A DNA stretch of 64,000 bases, from positions 110,098 through 174,097 of the forward strand of contig NZ_BPQV01000014.1 in assembly GCF_022179465.1 (NCBI RefSeq), read 5' to 3'. Each line of letters opens with the position of its first letter. The stretch's first letter is position 1. Shown one piece after another: positions 15,685 through 26,598 of the stretch. The notes under the pieces were generated by a model. That model worked only from the letters and a program-made list of their open reading frames with translations, did not search any database and had not been told where the DNA came from. The translations under genes were made by a program, and so were the position numbers. Source of the stretch: Methylobacterium organophilum (GTDB lineage: Bacteria > Pseudomonadota > Alphaproteobacteria > Rhizobiales > Beijerinckiaceae).

Positions 15685-17307
15685 ATGAAACTGCGTGTCT
15701 TGGCGGCCAAGCTGGGATTGACCGCGTTCGCCTTCATGCCGGATGCGGCCGAAGCCCAGACGGTGGCGGAGCTGCAACGCCAGATCGACGAGCTCCGGGC
15801 GATCATCAAGCAGCAATCGGCGGAGCGGGACCGGAAGGGCGGCAACGGCCACCGGAGCGGCCATCCTGTCGGCCGCCACGATGCGGGCACGCATCCCGCG
15901 GCGAGCCGGCCGGTCGAATCCGCCGTGATCCGGTCCTCGACCAATGGCGCCCCGACGGCCTCGATCACCGGGCGTTCGGATGCGGGCACCTATCCGGCGG
16001 CGGGCCGCCCGGTGCAATCGGCCGTGGCCTTGCCGGCCGCGGGCGGCCTGCCGCCGCACACCCTGGTGATCGACGATCCCGGCACCTGGTGGGACGCGCT
16101 GGTGCCGCCGATGCCGCAGATCCTCGCCGACGACCCCGCGCACGCGTCGCGGCCCAAGACCTGGTTCGAGCGGATCTCGATCCGCGGCTACACGCAGTTG
16201 CGCGTCAACGAGTTCCTCTCCGGCGACGACACCGCGCCCAACGGCTTCTCGCGGCTGCGCTCCGTCCATGACGGCGGCATCACCGACCAGGGCACCTTCA
16301 CCTTCCGCCGGGTGCGCCTGATCATCCAGGGCAACATCCACGAGCGGGTCTTCCTCTACATCCAGCCGGATTTCGCGGTGAGCGTGAACAACCAGGCCGG
16401 CTCGGAGCAGCGCCTGCATTTCGGGCAGCTGCGCGACGCCTTCGCCGACGTGTTCCTGGACGACGAGCACCGGACCAAGCTGCGCTTCGGCCAGCAGAAG
16501 GTGCCCTATGGCTGGGAGAACCTGCAATCCTCGCAGAACCGCCTGACGCTGGACCGCAGCGACGCGATCAACAGCGGCATCCCGGGCGAGCGCGATATCG
16601 GCATCACCGCCTATTACACGCCCTGGCACGTGCAGCGGATCTGGGACCGCCTCGCCAAGGACGGGCAGAAGCTGTTCGGCAATTACGGCGCCTTCGGCAT
16701 CGGCGTCTATAACGGCCAGACCATCAACCGCGTCGAGCGCAACAACGACGTGATGGTGGCCGGCATGGCGACCTGGCCGATCGAGCTCGACCGGCTCGGC
16801 GAGGCCTTCCGGGGGCAGGTGCTCGAACTCGGCGCCTCGGCCTATCGCAACGCGTTCCAGCCCGAGATCCGCAGCGGCGGCGTGAGCCCGGTCGCCTTCC
16901 GGGACGAGCGCGTGGGCGTGCACGCGATCCTCTATCCCCAGCCCTTCGGCCTCCAGGCGGAGTGGAACTGGGGCCGCGGCCCGGAATACGACCCCGTCAC
17001 CCGGGCCATCGAGACCAAGCCCCTGGAGGGCGGCTACGTCCAGGCCATGTACCGGGTCGACCATTCCCTGGTCGGTCCCTTCATGCCCTATGCCCGCTGG
17101 CAGACCTATCGCGGCGGCTGGAAGGTGGGCACCAACGCCCCCCGGCTCGAGACCGACGAGATCGAATTCGGCATCGAGTTCCAGCCGATCAAGGCGGTCG
17201 AGGTCACCCTGGCCTATGCCCACATGAATCGCCACGAAGCCGACGAACGCCGCCTCGGCCGCGCCGAGGGCGACCTGTTCCGGGCCCAGCTCCAGATCAA
17301 CTACTGA
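15685..17307 (+). CDS. Outer-membrane porin, phosphate-selective OprO/OprP-like
   Basis: A 540-residue protein with a signal peptide ending around AEAQ (residue 25). A short coiled-coil, TVAELQRQIDELRAIIKQQS, follows, as is usual before these barrels. A Gly/Ala/Pro-rich linker containing a tandem repeat spans about residues 50-120. From about 165 a beta-barrel domain has repeated strands ending in aromatic residues. Strings such as RLRSVHDGGITDQGTFTFRR, LRFGQQKVPYGWENLQSSQN and the terminal LGRAEGDLFRAQLQINY are typical of the phosphate-selective porin O/P family. The C-terminal Y is the usual barrel-assembly signal. Confidence 0.82.
   Translation: MKLRVLAAKLGLTAFAFMPDAAEAQTVAELQRQIDELRAIIKQQSAERDRKGGNGHRSGHPVGRHDAGTHPAASRPVESAVIRSSTNGAPTASITGRSDAGTYPAAGRPVQSAVALPAAGGLPPHTLVIDDPGTWWDALVPPMPQILADDPAHASRPKTWFERISIRGYTQLRVNEFLSGDDTAPNGFSRLRSVHDGGITDQGTFTFRRVRLIIQGNIHERVFLYIQPDFAVSVNNQAGSEQRLHFGQLRDAFADVFLDDEHRTKLRFGQQKVPYGWENLQSSQNRLTLDRSDAINSGIPGERDIGITAYYTPWHVQRIWDRLAKDGQKLFGNYGAFGIGVYNGQTINRVERNNDVMVAGMATWPIELDRLGEAFRGQVLELGASAYRNAFQPEIRSGGVSPVAFRDERVGVHAILYPQPFGLQAEWNWGRGPEYDPVTRAIETKPLEGGYVQAMYRVDHSLVGPFMPYARWQTYRGGWKVGTNAPRLETDEIEFGIEFQPIKAVEVTLAYAHMNRHEADERRLGRAEGDLFRAQLQINY
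15880..16026 (+). repeat. Tandem in-frame repeat in the porin linker
   Basis: Two copies of a 48-bp unit, DAGTHPAASRPVESAV at 15880-15927 and DAGTYPAAGRPVQSAV at 15979-16026, are 99 bp (33 codons) apart. This suggests in-frame duplication of the linker between the coiled-coil and the barrel. Confidence 0.7.
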
Positions 17308-17328
17308 GGCGATGCCCGGCCGGCCCGG

Positions 17329-19194
17329 TCAGGCCGCCTCGATCTCCGTGCTCACCTCCAGCCATTCCTCCTCGGCCCGGGCGAGGGCGTCGGCGGCCTC
17401 CGCGCGCATGCGGGCGAGGTCGCCGGCCTTGGCGGCGTCCTTGAGGAAGGCGGTGCCGTCGGCGAGCGCGGCGTCGATCTTGGCCATGGCGTCGGAGAGC
17501 TTGGCCATCCGCGCCTCGATCGCTTCGAGGCGCTTCTTGAGGGGCGCCAGAGCCGCCCGGCGCTCCACGGCGGAGCGGCGGGCCTCCGCCTTCTGGCCGC
17601 CGGTCGATTCGGCGGCGCCCGCCTCCGCCCGCTCCGGGCCGGCGAGCACTAGGTGGCGGTAATCGTCCATGTCGCCGTCGAAGGCCTTCACCGAGCCGTT
17701 GCGCACGAGCCAGAGCCGGTCGGCGCAGGCCTCGATCAGGAAGCGGTCGTGGGAGACCAGGATGACGGCGCCCTCGTAGTCGTTGATCGCCTCGACCAGC
17801 GCCTGCCGGCTCTCGATGTCGAGGTGGTTGGTCGGCTCGTCGAGGATGAGCAGGTGCGGGCCGGAAAAGGCGGCGAGACCCATCAGCAGCCGCGCCTTCT
17901 CGCCACCTGAGAGCTGGGAGACCGGCGTGTCGGCCTTGGTGGCGGGGAAGCCCAGGCGGGCGGCGGCGGAGCGCACCTTCGCCTCCGGCGCATCGGGCAT
18001 GAGGTCGCGGACATGGGCGACGGCGCTCTCGGCCGGGCGCAGCTCGTCGAGCTGGTGCTGGGCGAAATAGGCGACCTCCATCTTGGAGGAGCGCTTCAAC
18101 TCGCCCGAGAGGGGGGCGAGGCGCCCGCCGATCAGCTTGCAGAAGGTCGACTTGCCGTTGCCGTTGGCGCCGAGCAGCGCCACCCGGTCGTCGGGGGCCA
18201 GCGAGAGATTGAGGCCCGAGAGCACGACGCGCTCGCCGTAGCCGGCCTGGACGCGCTCCATGGCGACGATGGGCGGCGAGAGCGGCTTTTCCGGGCTCGG
18301 CAGGTGGATCACCGGCACGTCGTCCTCGAGGAGGGCCGCGATCGGCTCCATCTTGGCGAGGCGCTTCATGCGCGACTGGGCCTGGCGCGCCTTGGTCGCC
18401 TTGGCCTTGAAGCGGTCGATGAAGCTCTGGAGATGGGCGCGCTCGGCGGCCTGCTTGGCCTTGGCCTTGGCCTGCAGCACCCGCTTCTCGGAGAGCTGGC
18501 GGGCGAAGGAGCTGTAGCCGCCCCGGTAGATCGTGAGCTTGCCCCGGTCGAGATGCAGGATGTGGTCGACGGAGGTGTCGAGCAGGTCCCGGTCGTGGCT
18601 GATGATGATCGCCGTGCGCGGATACTTCTCGAGATAGTCGTAGAGCCAGAGCGTGCCCTCGATGTCGAGGTAGTTGGTCGGCTCGTCGAGCAGCAGCAGG
18701 TCCGGCTCGGAGAACAGCACCGCGGCGAGCGCCACGCGCATGCGCCAGCCGCCGGAGAAGGCCGAGCAGGGCCGTCCTTGAGCCTCCGCGTCGAAGCCGA
18801 GGCCGTGCAGGATCGCCGCCGCCCGCGCCGGGGCCGAATGGGCGCCGATATCGACGAGCCGGGTCTCGATCTCGGCCCGGCGGAATCCCTCCGCGGTCTC
18901 GGCCTCCGCGAGCAGCCGCGTGCGCTCGGTATCGGCGGCGAGCACGACCGCGTGCAGCGTCTCGGGGCCGGCCGGCGCCTCCTGGGCCACCGCGCCGATG
19001 CGCATGCCCTTCGGGATCGAGACCGCGCCGGCATCCGTCGGCAGGTCGCCGAGGATCGCCCGGAACAGGGTGGTCTTGCCCGCCCCGTTGCGGCCGACCA
19101 GCCCGACCCGCGCCCGATCGGGGATCGCGAAGGTCGCGGAATCGAGGATCACCCGCTCGCCGATGCGGTAGGAGAGGTCGTTGACGCGCAGCAT
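17329..19194 (-). CDS. ABC-F family ATPase
   Basis: A 621-residue soluble protein with two ABC ATPase domains and no membrane part. Walker A motifs are GRNGAGKTT (about residue 36) and GANGNGKST (about 345). The signatures are FSGGWRMRVALA and LSGGEKARLLMGL, each followed by LLLDEPTN/LILDEPTNHLD. The inter-domain linker is charged and helical (residues about 235-300). The C-terminus is a coiled-coil (KKRLEAIEARMAKL ... ARAEEEWLEVSTEIEAA), as in YheS/Uup-type proteins that act on ribosomes or branched DNA. The start at 19194 gives MLRVNDLSYRIGERVIL, the normal ABC-F opening. It is convergent with the porin, with only 21 bp between them. Confidence 0.9.
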   Translation of the reverse strand: MLRVNDLSYRIGERVILDSATFAIPDRARVGLVGRNGAGKTTLFRAILGDLPTDAGAVSIPKGMRIGAVAQEAPAGPETLHAVVLAADTERTRLLAEAETAEGFRRAEIETRLVDIGAHSAPARAAAILHGLGFDAEAQGRPCSAFSGGWRMRVALAAVLFSEPDLLLLDEPTNYLDIEGTLWLYDYLEKYPRTAIIISHDRDLLDTSVDHILHLDRGKLTIYRGGYSSFARQLSEKRVLQAKAKAKQAAERAHLQSFIDRFKAKATKARQAQSRMKRLAKMEPIAALLEDDVPVIHLPSPEKPLSPPIVAMERVQAGYGERVVLSGLNLSLAPDDRVALLGANGNGKSTFCKLIGGRLAPLSGELKRSSKMEVAYFAQHQLDELRPAESAVAHVRDLMPDAPEAKVRSAAARLGFPATKADTPVSQLSGGEKARLLMGLAAFSGPHLLILDEPTNHLDIESRQALVEAINDYEGAVILVSHDRFLIEACADRLWLVRNGSVKAFDGDMDDYRHLVLAGPERAEAGAAESTGGQKAEARRSAVERRAALAPLKKRLEAIEARMAKLSDAMAKIDAALADGTAFLKDAAKAGDLARMRAEAADALARAEEEWLEVSTEIEAA

Positions 19195-19424
19195 GGGGCC
19201 TATTGCCGGGTGACGGCGCGGGAAGGCAAGGGGGCGCAGCGCGCCCGCCATCCACGCCAAACGCCGCCCCGCCACCGCACCGCGACTTGACCCGCCCGGA
19301 CGAGGCGCTAACGATCCGCCCAAGCTTCGTGTCTCTCGCCCGACGCATGCATCGCCATCGGCGCCGGAATGGGCACCGTTCCCGGGGGGCGTTTCGTGAG
19401 CGACGCCTGAAGGGGGTTTAGAGC

Positions 19425-20117
19425 GTGGCGACAGGCCGGTTGGCGACCATCCCGTTTTTCCGGGAACCCGGGGTCGATCTCTCCACCTACGAGACCCGCT
19501 GCCACTGGCGGCGCTTCGACGAGAACGAGGTTCTCGTCGATTACGACGACGTCTCGACCGACGTGTACTTCCTGGCGGCGGGCGAGGTGCGCATCCTCAA
19601 CCGCTCGCAATCGGGCAAGGAGGTGATCCTCGGCGAGATGCGCGGCGGCGCCTTCTTCGGCGAGCTCGCCGCCTTGGACGGGATCGGCCGCTCGGCCAAC
19701 GTCACGGCGCTCACCCGCGGCGAGGTCTGCGTGGTGCCGGCCAATGTCTTCCGCCAGATCGTGTTCGCCTCCGAGGCGATCGCCGACCGGCTGTTCCGGC
19801 TGCTCGCCAAGCGCGTGCGCGAATTGAACACGCGGCTCATGGAGCACGCGCTCCTCGACCTGCGCCACCGGCTCTACGCGGAGCTTCTGCGCCTGTCGGT
19901 GCCCCGGGCGGGGCATGACGGGGAGCGGGTGGTGACGCCGCCGCCCTATCACCACGTGCTCGCCGCCCGCATCGGCTGCCGCCGGGAGCAGGTGACCCGG
20001 GAATTCACGGTGATGGCAGGCGAGGGCCTGATCGACCGCACCCGCGGCGCCCTGGTGCTGCGCCGGCCCGACCTGCTCGAAGCCCGCGTCGCCGAGGCCC
20101 TGCGCGAGGACGGCTGA
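19425..20117 (+). CDS. Crp/Fnr family transcriptional regulator
   Basis: A 230-residue protein with a cyclic-nucleotide-binding-type N-terminal beta-roll (residues about 25-120, GGAFFGELAALDGIGRSANV). A long dimer helix follows, then a C-terminal winged helix-turn-helix (HHVLAARIGCRREQVTREF). It lacks the Fnr cluster of N-terminal cysteines (only one Cys near residue 26), so an iron-sulfur oxygen sensor is unlikely; the effector is unknown. The start is GTG at 19425 with AAGGGGG upstream. It lies 90 bp before the polyamine-type transporter genes on the same strand and could regulate them. Confidence 0.88.
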   Translation: MATGRLATIPFFREPGVDLSTYETRCHWRRFDENEVLVDYDDVSTDVYFLAAGEVRILNRSQSGKEVILGEMRGGAFFGELAALDGIGRSANVTALTRGEVCVVPANVFRQIVFASEAIADRLFRLLAKRVRELNTRLMEHALLDLRHRLYAELLRLSVPRAGHDGERVVTPPPYHHVLAARIGCRREQVTREFTVMAGEGLIDRTRGALVLRRPDLLEARVAEALREDG

Positions 20118-20207
20118 GGCCGGCTTCACCTCCGCGCGGCACGGCTTTAGCGTCTCCGCCGCGCCCCCACCCGAAAACCCCGCTGGGCGCCTGATCCCGG
20201 ACGCATC

Positions 20208-21289
<1,082 letters not shown>

Positions 21290-21293
<4 letters not shown>

Positions 21294-22216
21294 GCGCGCC
21301 GGGACCGAAGGGCTTCGGCGACCGGGCTCTGCGCGGGCTGGTGCGCGGCCTGCCCGCCCTGTGGCTCGCCCTGTTCTTCCTCGTGCCCTTCGCGGTCACC
21401 CTGAAGATCAGCTTCTCCTCGCCGGCCACCGCGCAGCCGCCCTACCTGCCGGTGATCGACTGGCAGGGCGGCCTCGAGGGCTGGCGCGAGTTCCTGGAAG
21501 CCCTCGACTTCCAGAACTACGAGATGCTGGCCTCGGACACGCTCTATCGCGATGCCGCCCTCTCGTCGCTCGGCTACGCGCTCGCCGCGACGGCGCTCCT
21601 CGTCCTGATCGGCACGCCCATGGCCCATGCCATGGCACGGGCCGAGCGGCGGTTCCAGCCGCTGCTCGCCGCCCTGGTGATCGTGCCGTTCTGGACGAGC
21701 TTCCTGATCCGGGTCTATGCCTGGATCGCGATCCTGAAGCCCGAGGGGCTGCTCAACGCGGCCCTGCTGCGCCTGCACCTGATCGGCGAGCCCCTGCAGA
21801 TCCTCGACACGCCGCTCGCCGTGCTGATCGGGCTCACCTACGCCTACCTGCCCTTCATGGTGCTGCCGCTCTACGCGGTGATGAGCCGGCTCGACCCCGC
21901 CCTGCCGGAGGCGGCGGCCGATCTCGGGGCGGGCCGGGCGCGCATCTTCTTCACGGTGACGCTGCCGCTCGCCGCCCCCGGCCTCGCCGCCGGGGCATTG
22001 CTCTGCTTCATCCCCATGGTCGGCGAGTTCATCATCCCCGACCTCCTCGGCGGCTCGGACACGCTGATGCTCGGCCGCGTCCTGTGGAGCGAGTTCTTCT
22101 CCAACCGCGACTGGCCGCTCGCCTCCGCCGTGGCGGTGCTGCTCCTCGTCCTCGTCGTCGGCCCGGTGGTGCTGTTCCGCGAGGCGGAGCAGCGGCGCGA
22201 GGAGGCGGCGCGATGA
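21290..22216 (+). CDS. potB: Polyamine-type ABC transporter permease 1
   Basis: A 308-residue inner-membrane permease with six predicted TM helices. The first is GLPALWLALFFLVPFAVTLKISF. The cytoplasmic EAA loop PEAAADLGAGRARIFFTVTLP is in the standard place at about residue 205. The periplasmic segment between TM1 and TM2, with PPYLPVIDW, is typical of PotB/PotH. It overlaps the ATPase gene and the second permease gene by 4 bp each. Confidence 0.87.
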
Positions 22217-22995
22217 GTGCGCTCAACCGCTGGTCGCTCGGGCTCGGGCTGGCCTTCCTCTACGCGCCGATCCTGGTGCTGGTGGCCTATTCCTTCAACG
22301 CCTCGAAACTCGTCACCGTCTGGGGCGGCTTCTCGACCCACTGGTACGGCGTGCTCCTGGCCGACGGCCCGCTCATCGCCGCCGCCCTCGTCTCCCTGAA
22401 GGTGGCGCTGCTCTCGGCCGGCATCGCCAGCGTGCTCGGCACGCTCGCCGCCCTGGCCCTCGACCGGCACGGGCGCTTCCGCGGGCGCGGCGCCTTCACC
22501 GGCATGCTCTACGCGCCGATGGTGATGCCGGAGGTGATGACCGGGCTGTCGCTGCTGCTGCTCTTCGTCGGGATCGGCCTCGACCGGGGGCTGACGACCA
22601 TCGTGATTGCGCATGCGACCTTCGCCACGGGCTTCGTCGCGGTGGTGGTGGGCGCGCGCCTCAAGGGCCTCGACCGCTCCCTGGAGGAGGCGGCGGCGGA
22701 TCTCGGGGCGCCGCCCTGGCGGGTCTTCCTCAGCGTGACGCTGCCGCTGATCGCGCCGTCGCTGGCGGCCGGGTTCCTGCTCGCCTTCACCCTGTCGCTG
22801 GACGACCTCGTGATCGCGAGCTTCGTCTCGGGACCGGGGGCGACCACCCTGCCGATGCGGCTCTACAGCCAGGTCCGGCTCGGGGTGAATCCGGAGATCA
22901 ACGCCGCCTCGACCCTGCTGGTGGCGGCGGTGACCGTGATCGTGCTGGCCGCCTCCTGGCTCAGCGCCCGCAGCGGCGGCACGCAGGCCGGCTGA
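22213..22995 (+). CDS. potC: Polyamine-type ABC transporter permease 2
   Basis: A 260-residue permease with six TM helices. It opens with FLYAPILVLVAYSFN, the usual PotC/PotI start. The EAA loop LEEAAADLGAPPWRVFLSVT is at about residue 157 and LDDLVIASFVSGPG is near 200. The ATG at 22213 overlaps the potB stop. No periplasmic binding-protein gene follows, although most such operons carry potD/potF. Confidence 0.88.
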   Translation: MSALNRWSLGLGLAFLYAPILVLVAYSFNASKLVTVWGGFSTHWYGVLLADGPLIAAALVSLKVALLSAGIASVLGTLAALALDRHGRFRGRGAFTGMLYAPMVMPEVMTGLSLLLLFVGIGLDRGLTTIVIAHATFATGFVAVVVGARLKGLDRSLEEAAADLGAPPWRVFLSVTLPLIAPSLAAGFLLAFTLSLDDLVIASFVSGPGATTLPMRLYSQVRLGVNPEINAASTLLVAAVTVIVLAASWLSARSGGTQAG

Positions 22996-23073
22996 AGCAG
23001 CCCGCCCGAGACGGTGCCCCTGACGAGAGCGGAGTTGGTGCGGGGCGTCGCCGCAGCGACGCCCCGGAGATCC

Positions 23074-23325
23074 TTACGCCTGCGCGACCTCCTGCCACTC
23101 GGCGACGCGGGCGAGGCCCTTCTCGGTGATCTGCCAGACGGCGAAGGTGCCGCCGATATGCGGGCCGGCCTGGGTGCCGACGAAGCGCAGCTTGCCGGCG
23201 CGCTCCAGCACCCGCAGGCGGGCATGGTCGCGGGGCCAGCCGCGTTCGGGGGTCTGCTTGATGGAGATACGGCCTTCGACACCGAAGGCGGCCTTGGACA
23301 GAAGACGGCGGGCATGCGGATGCAT
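23074..23325 (-). CDS. Small basic protein of unknown function
   Basis: An 83-residue protein, unrecognised. A GGAG ribosome site lies 6 bases before the ATG at 23325. The central part, ARLRVLERAGKLRFVGTQAG, followed by FAVWQITEKGLARVAEW, looks like a winged-helix fold (helix, wing, then a helix ending in ITEKGLARV, as in MarR/ArsR-type domains). A small DNA-binding protein is therefore possible. It is convergent with potC. Confidence 0.5.
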   Translation of the reverse strand: MHPHARRLLSKAAFGVEGRISIKQTPERGWPRDHARLRVLERAGKLRFVGTQAGPHIGGTFAVWQITEKGLARVAEWQEVAQA

Positions 23326-23925
23326 GGCAGCTCCATGGTTGGAGAAGCGGGCGGTCTTGTTCGGGTCGCGCCGCCGCGGACGGCAGCACGGAGAAGGCAG
23401 GGCAGCGACGTCGCGCATCGGATCCGGTCCGACGCCCGAGAACCTCGCAAGGCATCGGCGGTTTCCGGATCGTGGATCCCACCATCCGGGCCGATGCTTT
23501 CGGCCGCAGCGCGCACCCCTTCGCGCATCCCTGGGACGCGTCGCGGCGTGTGCATGATCGAGCGATCGGTCTCGATGGCGCTCCCACCGTCGCCAGCGGA
23601 AACACGATGCAGCGGCTTCACATCCCCGCCGGACCCTCCCGGTCCGCGGCGCGAGGCGGTCGGCCGTTGCGGGCCGGTCTCCGAGGGGAAGGCCCGGTCG
23701 AGGGCGTCCCGTCGAATCGATGGCCGAGCGCACCGGGGTGCGGCGGGAATCTTAGCCGTTCAGAGTCGTGAAGCAACCCTTGGGCGAACGATTGGCCGAC
23801 ACGATCCGGTGTGCGCCGCCGCAACTGTTCCGCGGCACCACGCAGCCCCGGATTGTTGCGCGGTTGCGCTTTCGCCCGGCCGGCCGCCCTGCCATGGAGC
23901 GGAAATCGAAGCTGAGCAGGAGACG
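23326..23925. other. Gene-free stretch of 600 bp
   Basis: Lies between divergent small genes. Long frames in both directions are Arg/Pro-rich with no start context or recognisable fold. No repeat, terminator or RNA is visible to me. Confidence 0.45.
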
Positions 23926-24306
23926 ATGAGGGGCATGACGGCGCGAATGACGGAGTTGCCCGCGCTCTTGGCCAAGGTGGTCGAGCATGTCCGAACCGCC
24001 AACGAGAAAGCGGAAATCGCCCAGGGCCGCATCCTCGAGATGGCCCGCCTGCTCGATGCCCTGGCCGAGGAGAACGCGCAGTTGCGGGCCGATCTCGACG
24101 CCCAGGAGGCGGCGGCCGCCCAAGCCGCGACCGAGATCCGCCGGGTCTCGGAGGCGCTGGAGGCCGAGCGGCAGATGCGCGCCCTGATGGAAACCCGCGC
24201 CCGCCGGGCGGAGCAGCGCTGCCCGGACCATGGCGGCCATGCGGGCGGCACCAGCCCCCTCTCCGGCCCGGACAGCCTCCGGCCCCCGTCCTCCGCCCTG
24301 CACTGA
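23926..24306 (+). CDS. Coiled-coil protein of unknown function
   Basis: A 126-residue protein. Residues about 10-95 form an almost continuous amphipathic helix (ALLAKVVEHVRTANEKAEIA ... EENAQLRADLDAQEAAAAQA ... EALEAERQMRALMETRARRA), so a coiled-coil oligomer is likely. The last 30 residues are Gly/Pro/Ser-rich. AGGAG precedes the ATG. No function can be assigned. It is convergent with the molybdenum hydroxylase operon. Confidence 0.55.
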   Translation: MRGMTARMTELPALLAKVVEHVRTANEKAEIAQGRILEMARLLDALAEENAQLRADLDAQEAAAAQAATEIRRVSEALEAERQMRALMETRARRAEQRCPDHGGHAGGTSPLSGPDSLRPPSSALH

Positions 24307-24354
24307 GCGGGGCGGGCGGAGCCGACGCCGGTCAGATGCCGGCCCCGCGCCGCC

Positions 24355-26598
24355 TCACCCCAGCAGCCGGTCCAGGGTGATCGGGAATTCCCGCACCCGC
24401 ACGCCCGTGGCGTGATGGATCGCGTTGGCGATGGCGCCCGCCGTGCCGGTGATGCCGATCTCCCCCACGCCCTTGATGCCGAGCGGATTCACGTGCGGAT
24501 CCTGCTCCTCGACGAGGATCGCCTCGATCGAGGGCAGATCGGCATTCACCGGCACGTGATACTCGCCGAGATTGGCGTTCATGACCCGGCCCGTGCGCGG
24601 GTCGAGCACCGCATGCTCGTGCAGGGCGAAGGACACGCCCCAGATCATGCCGCCGTAATACTGGCTGGTGACGAGGCGCGGATTGATCACCCGGCCCGCC
24701 GCGAAGGCGCCGACGAGGCGGGTCACCCGCACCTGGCCGAGATCGGGATCGACCGCGACCTCGGCGAAGACCGCGCCGTGAGCATGCATGGCATAGGCGT
24801 CCCGCGAAGCCGGATCGGCCACGCCCTTGCCGGAGGCCTTCACCGAGGCGCGGCCGGCCCGCTGCAGGATCTCGGCGAAGGATTCGCTGCGGCTCTCGTC
24901 GTCCCGGCGGTGGAGCCGGCCGCCCCGGGCGACCGTGCCGGCATTGCCCGCCCCGAAGAGCGGCGAGCGCTCGTCGCCGGTGGCGAGCTGCGCGAGCTCG
25001 GCCAGCACCGCCTGGGTCGCCGCATGGATCGCCGTGCCCGCGGTGGCGGTATGGGCCGAGCCGCCGGCGATGCCGGCATTGGGCAGGTCCGACGAGCCGC
25101 TGCGGAAATCGAGCCGGTCGAGATCGAGGCCGAGCCCGTGCGCGGCGATCTGCGCCAGCGCCGTCCAGGCGCCCTGGCCCATGTCGTGCGCGCCGAGCGA
25201 CACCACGCCGGTGCCGTCGGCCCGGATCTCCGCCTCGGCCTCCCCCTGCATCATCAGGGCCGGGAACAGGGCGGTGCCGACGCCCCAGCCGAGCAGGCGC
25301 CCCTCCGGATCCCGGAGGGACCGCGGCGCCCGCGGCCGTCGCTCCCAGCCGAAGCGGGCCGCGCCCTGCGCGTAGCATTCCCGCAGAGCCTTCGAGGAGA
25401 AGGGCTTGCCGGAGATCGGTTCGGCCTCCGCGTAGTTCTTCAGGCGGAATTCCAGCGGGTCGAGGCCGCAGGCCTCCGCCATCTCGTCGATGGCGCTCTC
25501 CAGTGCGATGCTGCCCGTGGCCTCGCCCGGCGCCCGCATGAAGATCGGCGTGCCGGTATCGACCCGCACCCCCGCATGCGAGGTCGAGAGCGCGGGCGCC
25601 GCGTAGAGATAGCGGGAGACGGCGCTGGCCGGCTCGTAGAAATCGTCGAAGCGGCTGGTGGCGGTCAGGGTGTGGTGGTCCAGCGCGGTGAGCGCCCCGG
25701 CCGCATCCGTGCCCAGGCGCAGGGTCTGGCGGGTCTCGGCCCTGTGGCCCACGGGGCCGAACATCTGCTCGCGCCGCAGCACCAGCTTCACCGGTCGGCC
25801 GGTGAGCTTGGCCGCCATGATGCCGAGCACCTGGGGCCCGCTCATGGTGCCCTTGGAGCCGAAGCCGCCGCCGAGGAAGGGCGAGCGGATCAGGATGTTC
25901 TTCGGATCGAGGCCGAACAGGCCGGCGAGCCGCAGTTGGCCCATGGCGAGGCCCTGGCTCGGCGTGTCGACGACGAGCCGGTCGCCCTGCCACTGCGCCA
26001 CGATGGCATGGGGCTCCAGGGCGTTGTGATACTGAGCCGGGGTCTCGTAGACCGCCTCGATCCTGCGATCCGCCGCGGCGAGGCCGGCCTCCACGTCGCC
26101 GCGGGCCACGGTCGCCTTGTCGCCGGCGCCGACGGCGGGGGGCGCGAAGGGCGCGTCCGCATCGAGCCCGAGGGCGGGCGCCTCCGTCTCGTAGCGGGGG
26201 CTGAGCAGCTCGGCCCCCTCGGTCGCCGCCTCCAGCGTCTCCGCGATCACCACGGCGATCGGCTGGTGGGCGTAGCGGACCCGGTCGTTCTGCAGGAGGT
26301 CGAGCCGGAACATGAAGGGATTTTCCTTCGCGTCCGGGTCGAGGGCGAGCTTCGGGGCGTTGGCGGGCGTCATCACCGCGACGACGCCGGGATGGGCCTC
26401 GGCCGCCGCCACGTCGAGATGGGCGACGCGGCCCCGGGCGATGCGGCTCACGGCGATCACCGCATGCAGCAGCCCCTCGGGGCGGTTGTCGGCGGCGTAG
26501 GTGGCCGCGCCCGTGACCTTGAGGCGGCCGTCGCGCCGGGTCAGCGGCTGGCCGAGGCTCGACCCGTGCCGGGCCTGCTCGTAGGCGATGTCAGGCAT
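24355..26598 (-). CDS. Molybdenum hydroxylase large subunit (xanthine/aldehyde dehydrogenase family)
   Basis: A 747-residue molybdopterin-binding subunit of the xanthine oxidase family, closest in layout to the PaoC/YagR type. The N-terminal domain begins GQPLTRRDGRLKVTGAATYA, a family hallmark. SPFLGGGFGSKG and MRAPGEATGSIALES mark the cofactor-binding part. The C-terminal GVGEIGITGTAGAIANAIHH carries the catalytic Glu. It would oxidise an aldehyde or N-heterocycle with water as oxygen donor. The product is probably periplasmic or cytoplasmic depending on export signals, which I do not see here. It is the last gene of a three-gene operon and overlaps the FAD subunit by 8 bp. Confidence 0.9.
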   Translation of the reverse strand: MPDIAYEQARHGSSLGQPLTRRDGRLKVTGAATYAADNRPEGLLHAVIAVSRIARGRVAHLDVAAAEAHPGVVAVMTPANAPKLALDPDAKENPFMFRLDLLQNDRVRYAHQPIAVVIAETLEAATEGAELLSPRYETEAPALGLDADAPFAPPAVGAGDKATVARGDVEAGLAAADRRIEAVYETPAQYHNALEPHAIVAQWQGDRLVVDTPSQGLAMGQLRLAGLFGLDPKNILIRSPFLGGGFGSKGTMSGPQVLGIMAAKLTGRPVKLVLRREQMFGPVGHRAETRQTLRLGTDAAGALTALDHHTLTATSRFDDFYEPASAVSRYLYAAPALSTSHAGVRVDTGTPIFMRAPGEATGSIALESAIDEMAEACGLDPLEFRLKNYAEAEPISGKPFSSKALRECYAQGAARFGWERRPRAPRSLRDPEGRLLGWGVGTALFPALMMQGEAEAEIRADGTGVVSLGAHDMGQGAWTALAQIAAHGLGLDLDRLDFRSGSSDLPNAGIAGGSAHTATAGTAIHAATQAVLAELAQLATGDERSPLFGAGNAGTVARGGRLHRRDDESRSESFAEILQRAGRASVKASGKGVADPASRDAYAMHAHGAVFAEVAVDPDLGQVRVTRLVGAFAAGRVINPRLVTSQYYGGMIWGVSFALHEHAVLDPRTGRVMNANLGEYHVPVNADLPSIEAILVEEQDPHVNPLGIKGVGEIGITGTAGAIANAIHHATGVRVREFPITLDRLLG

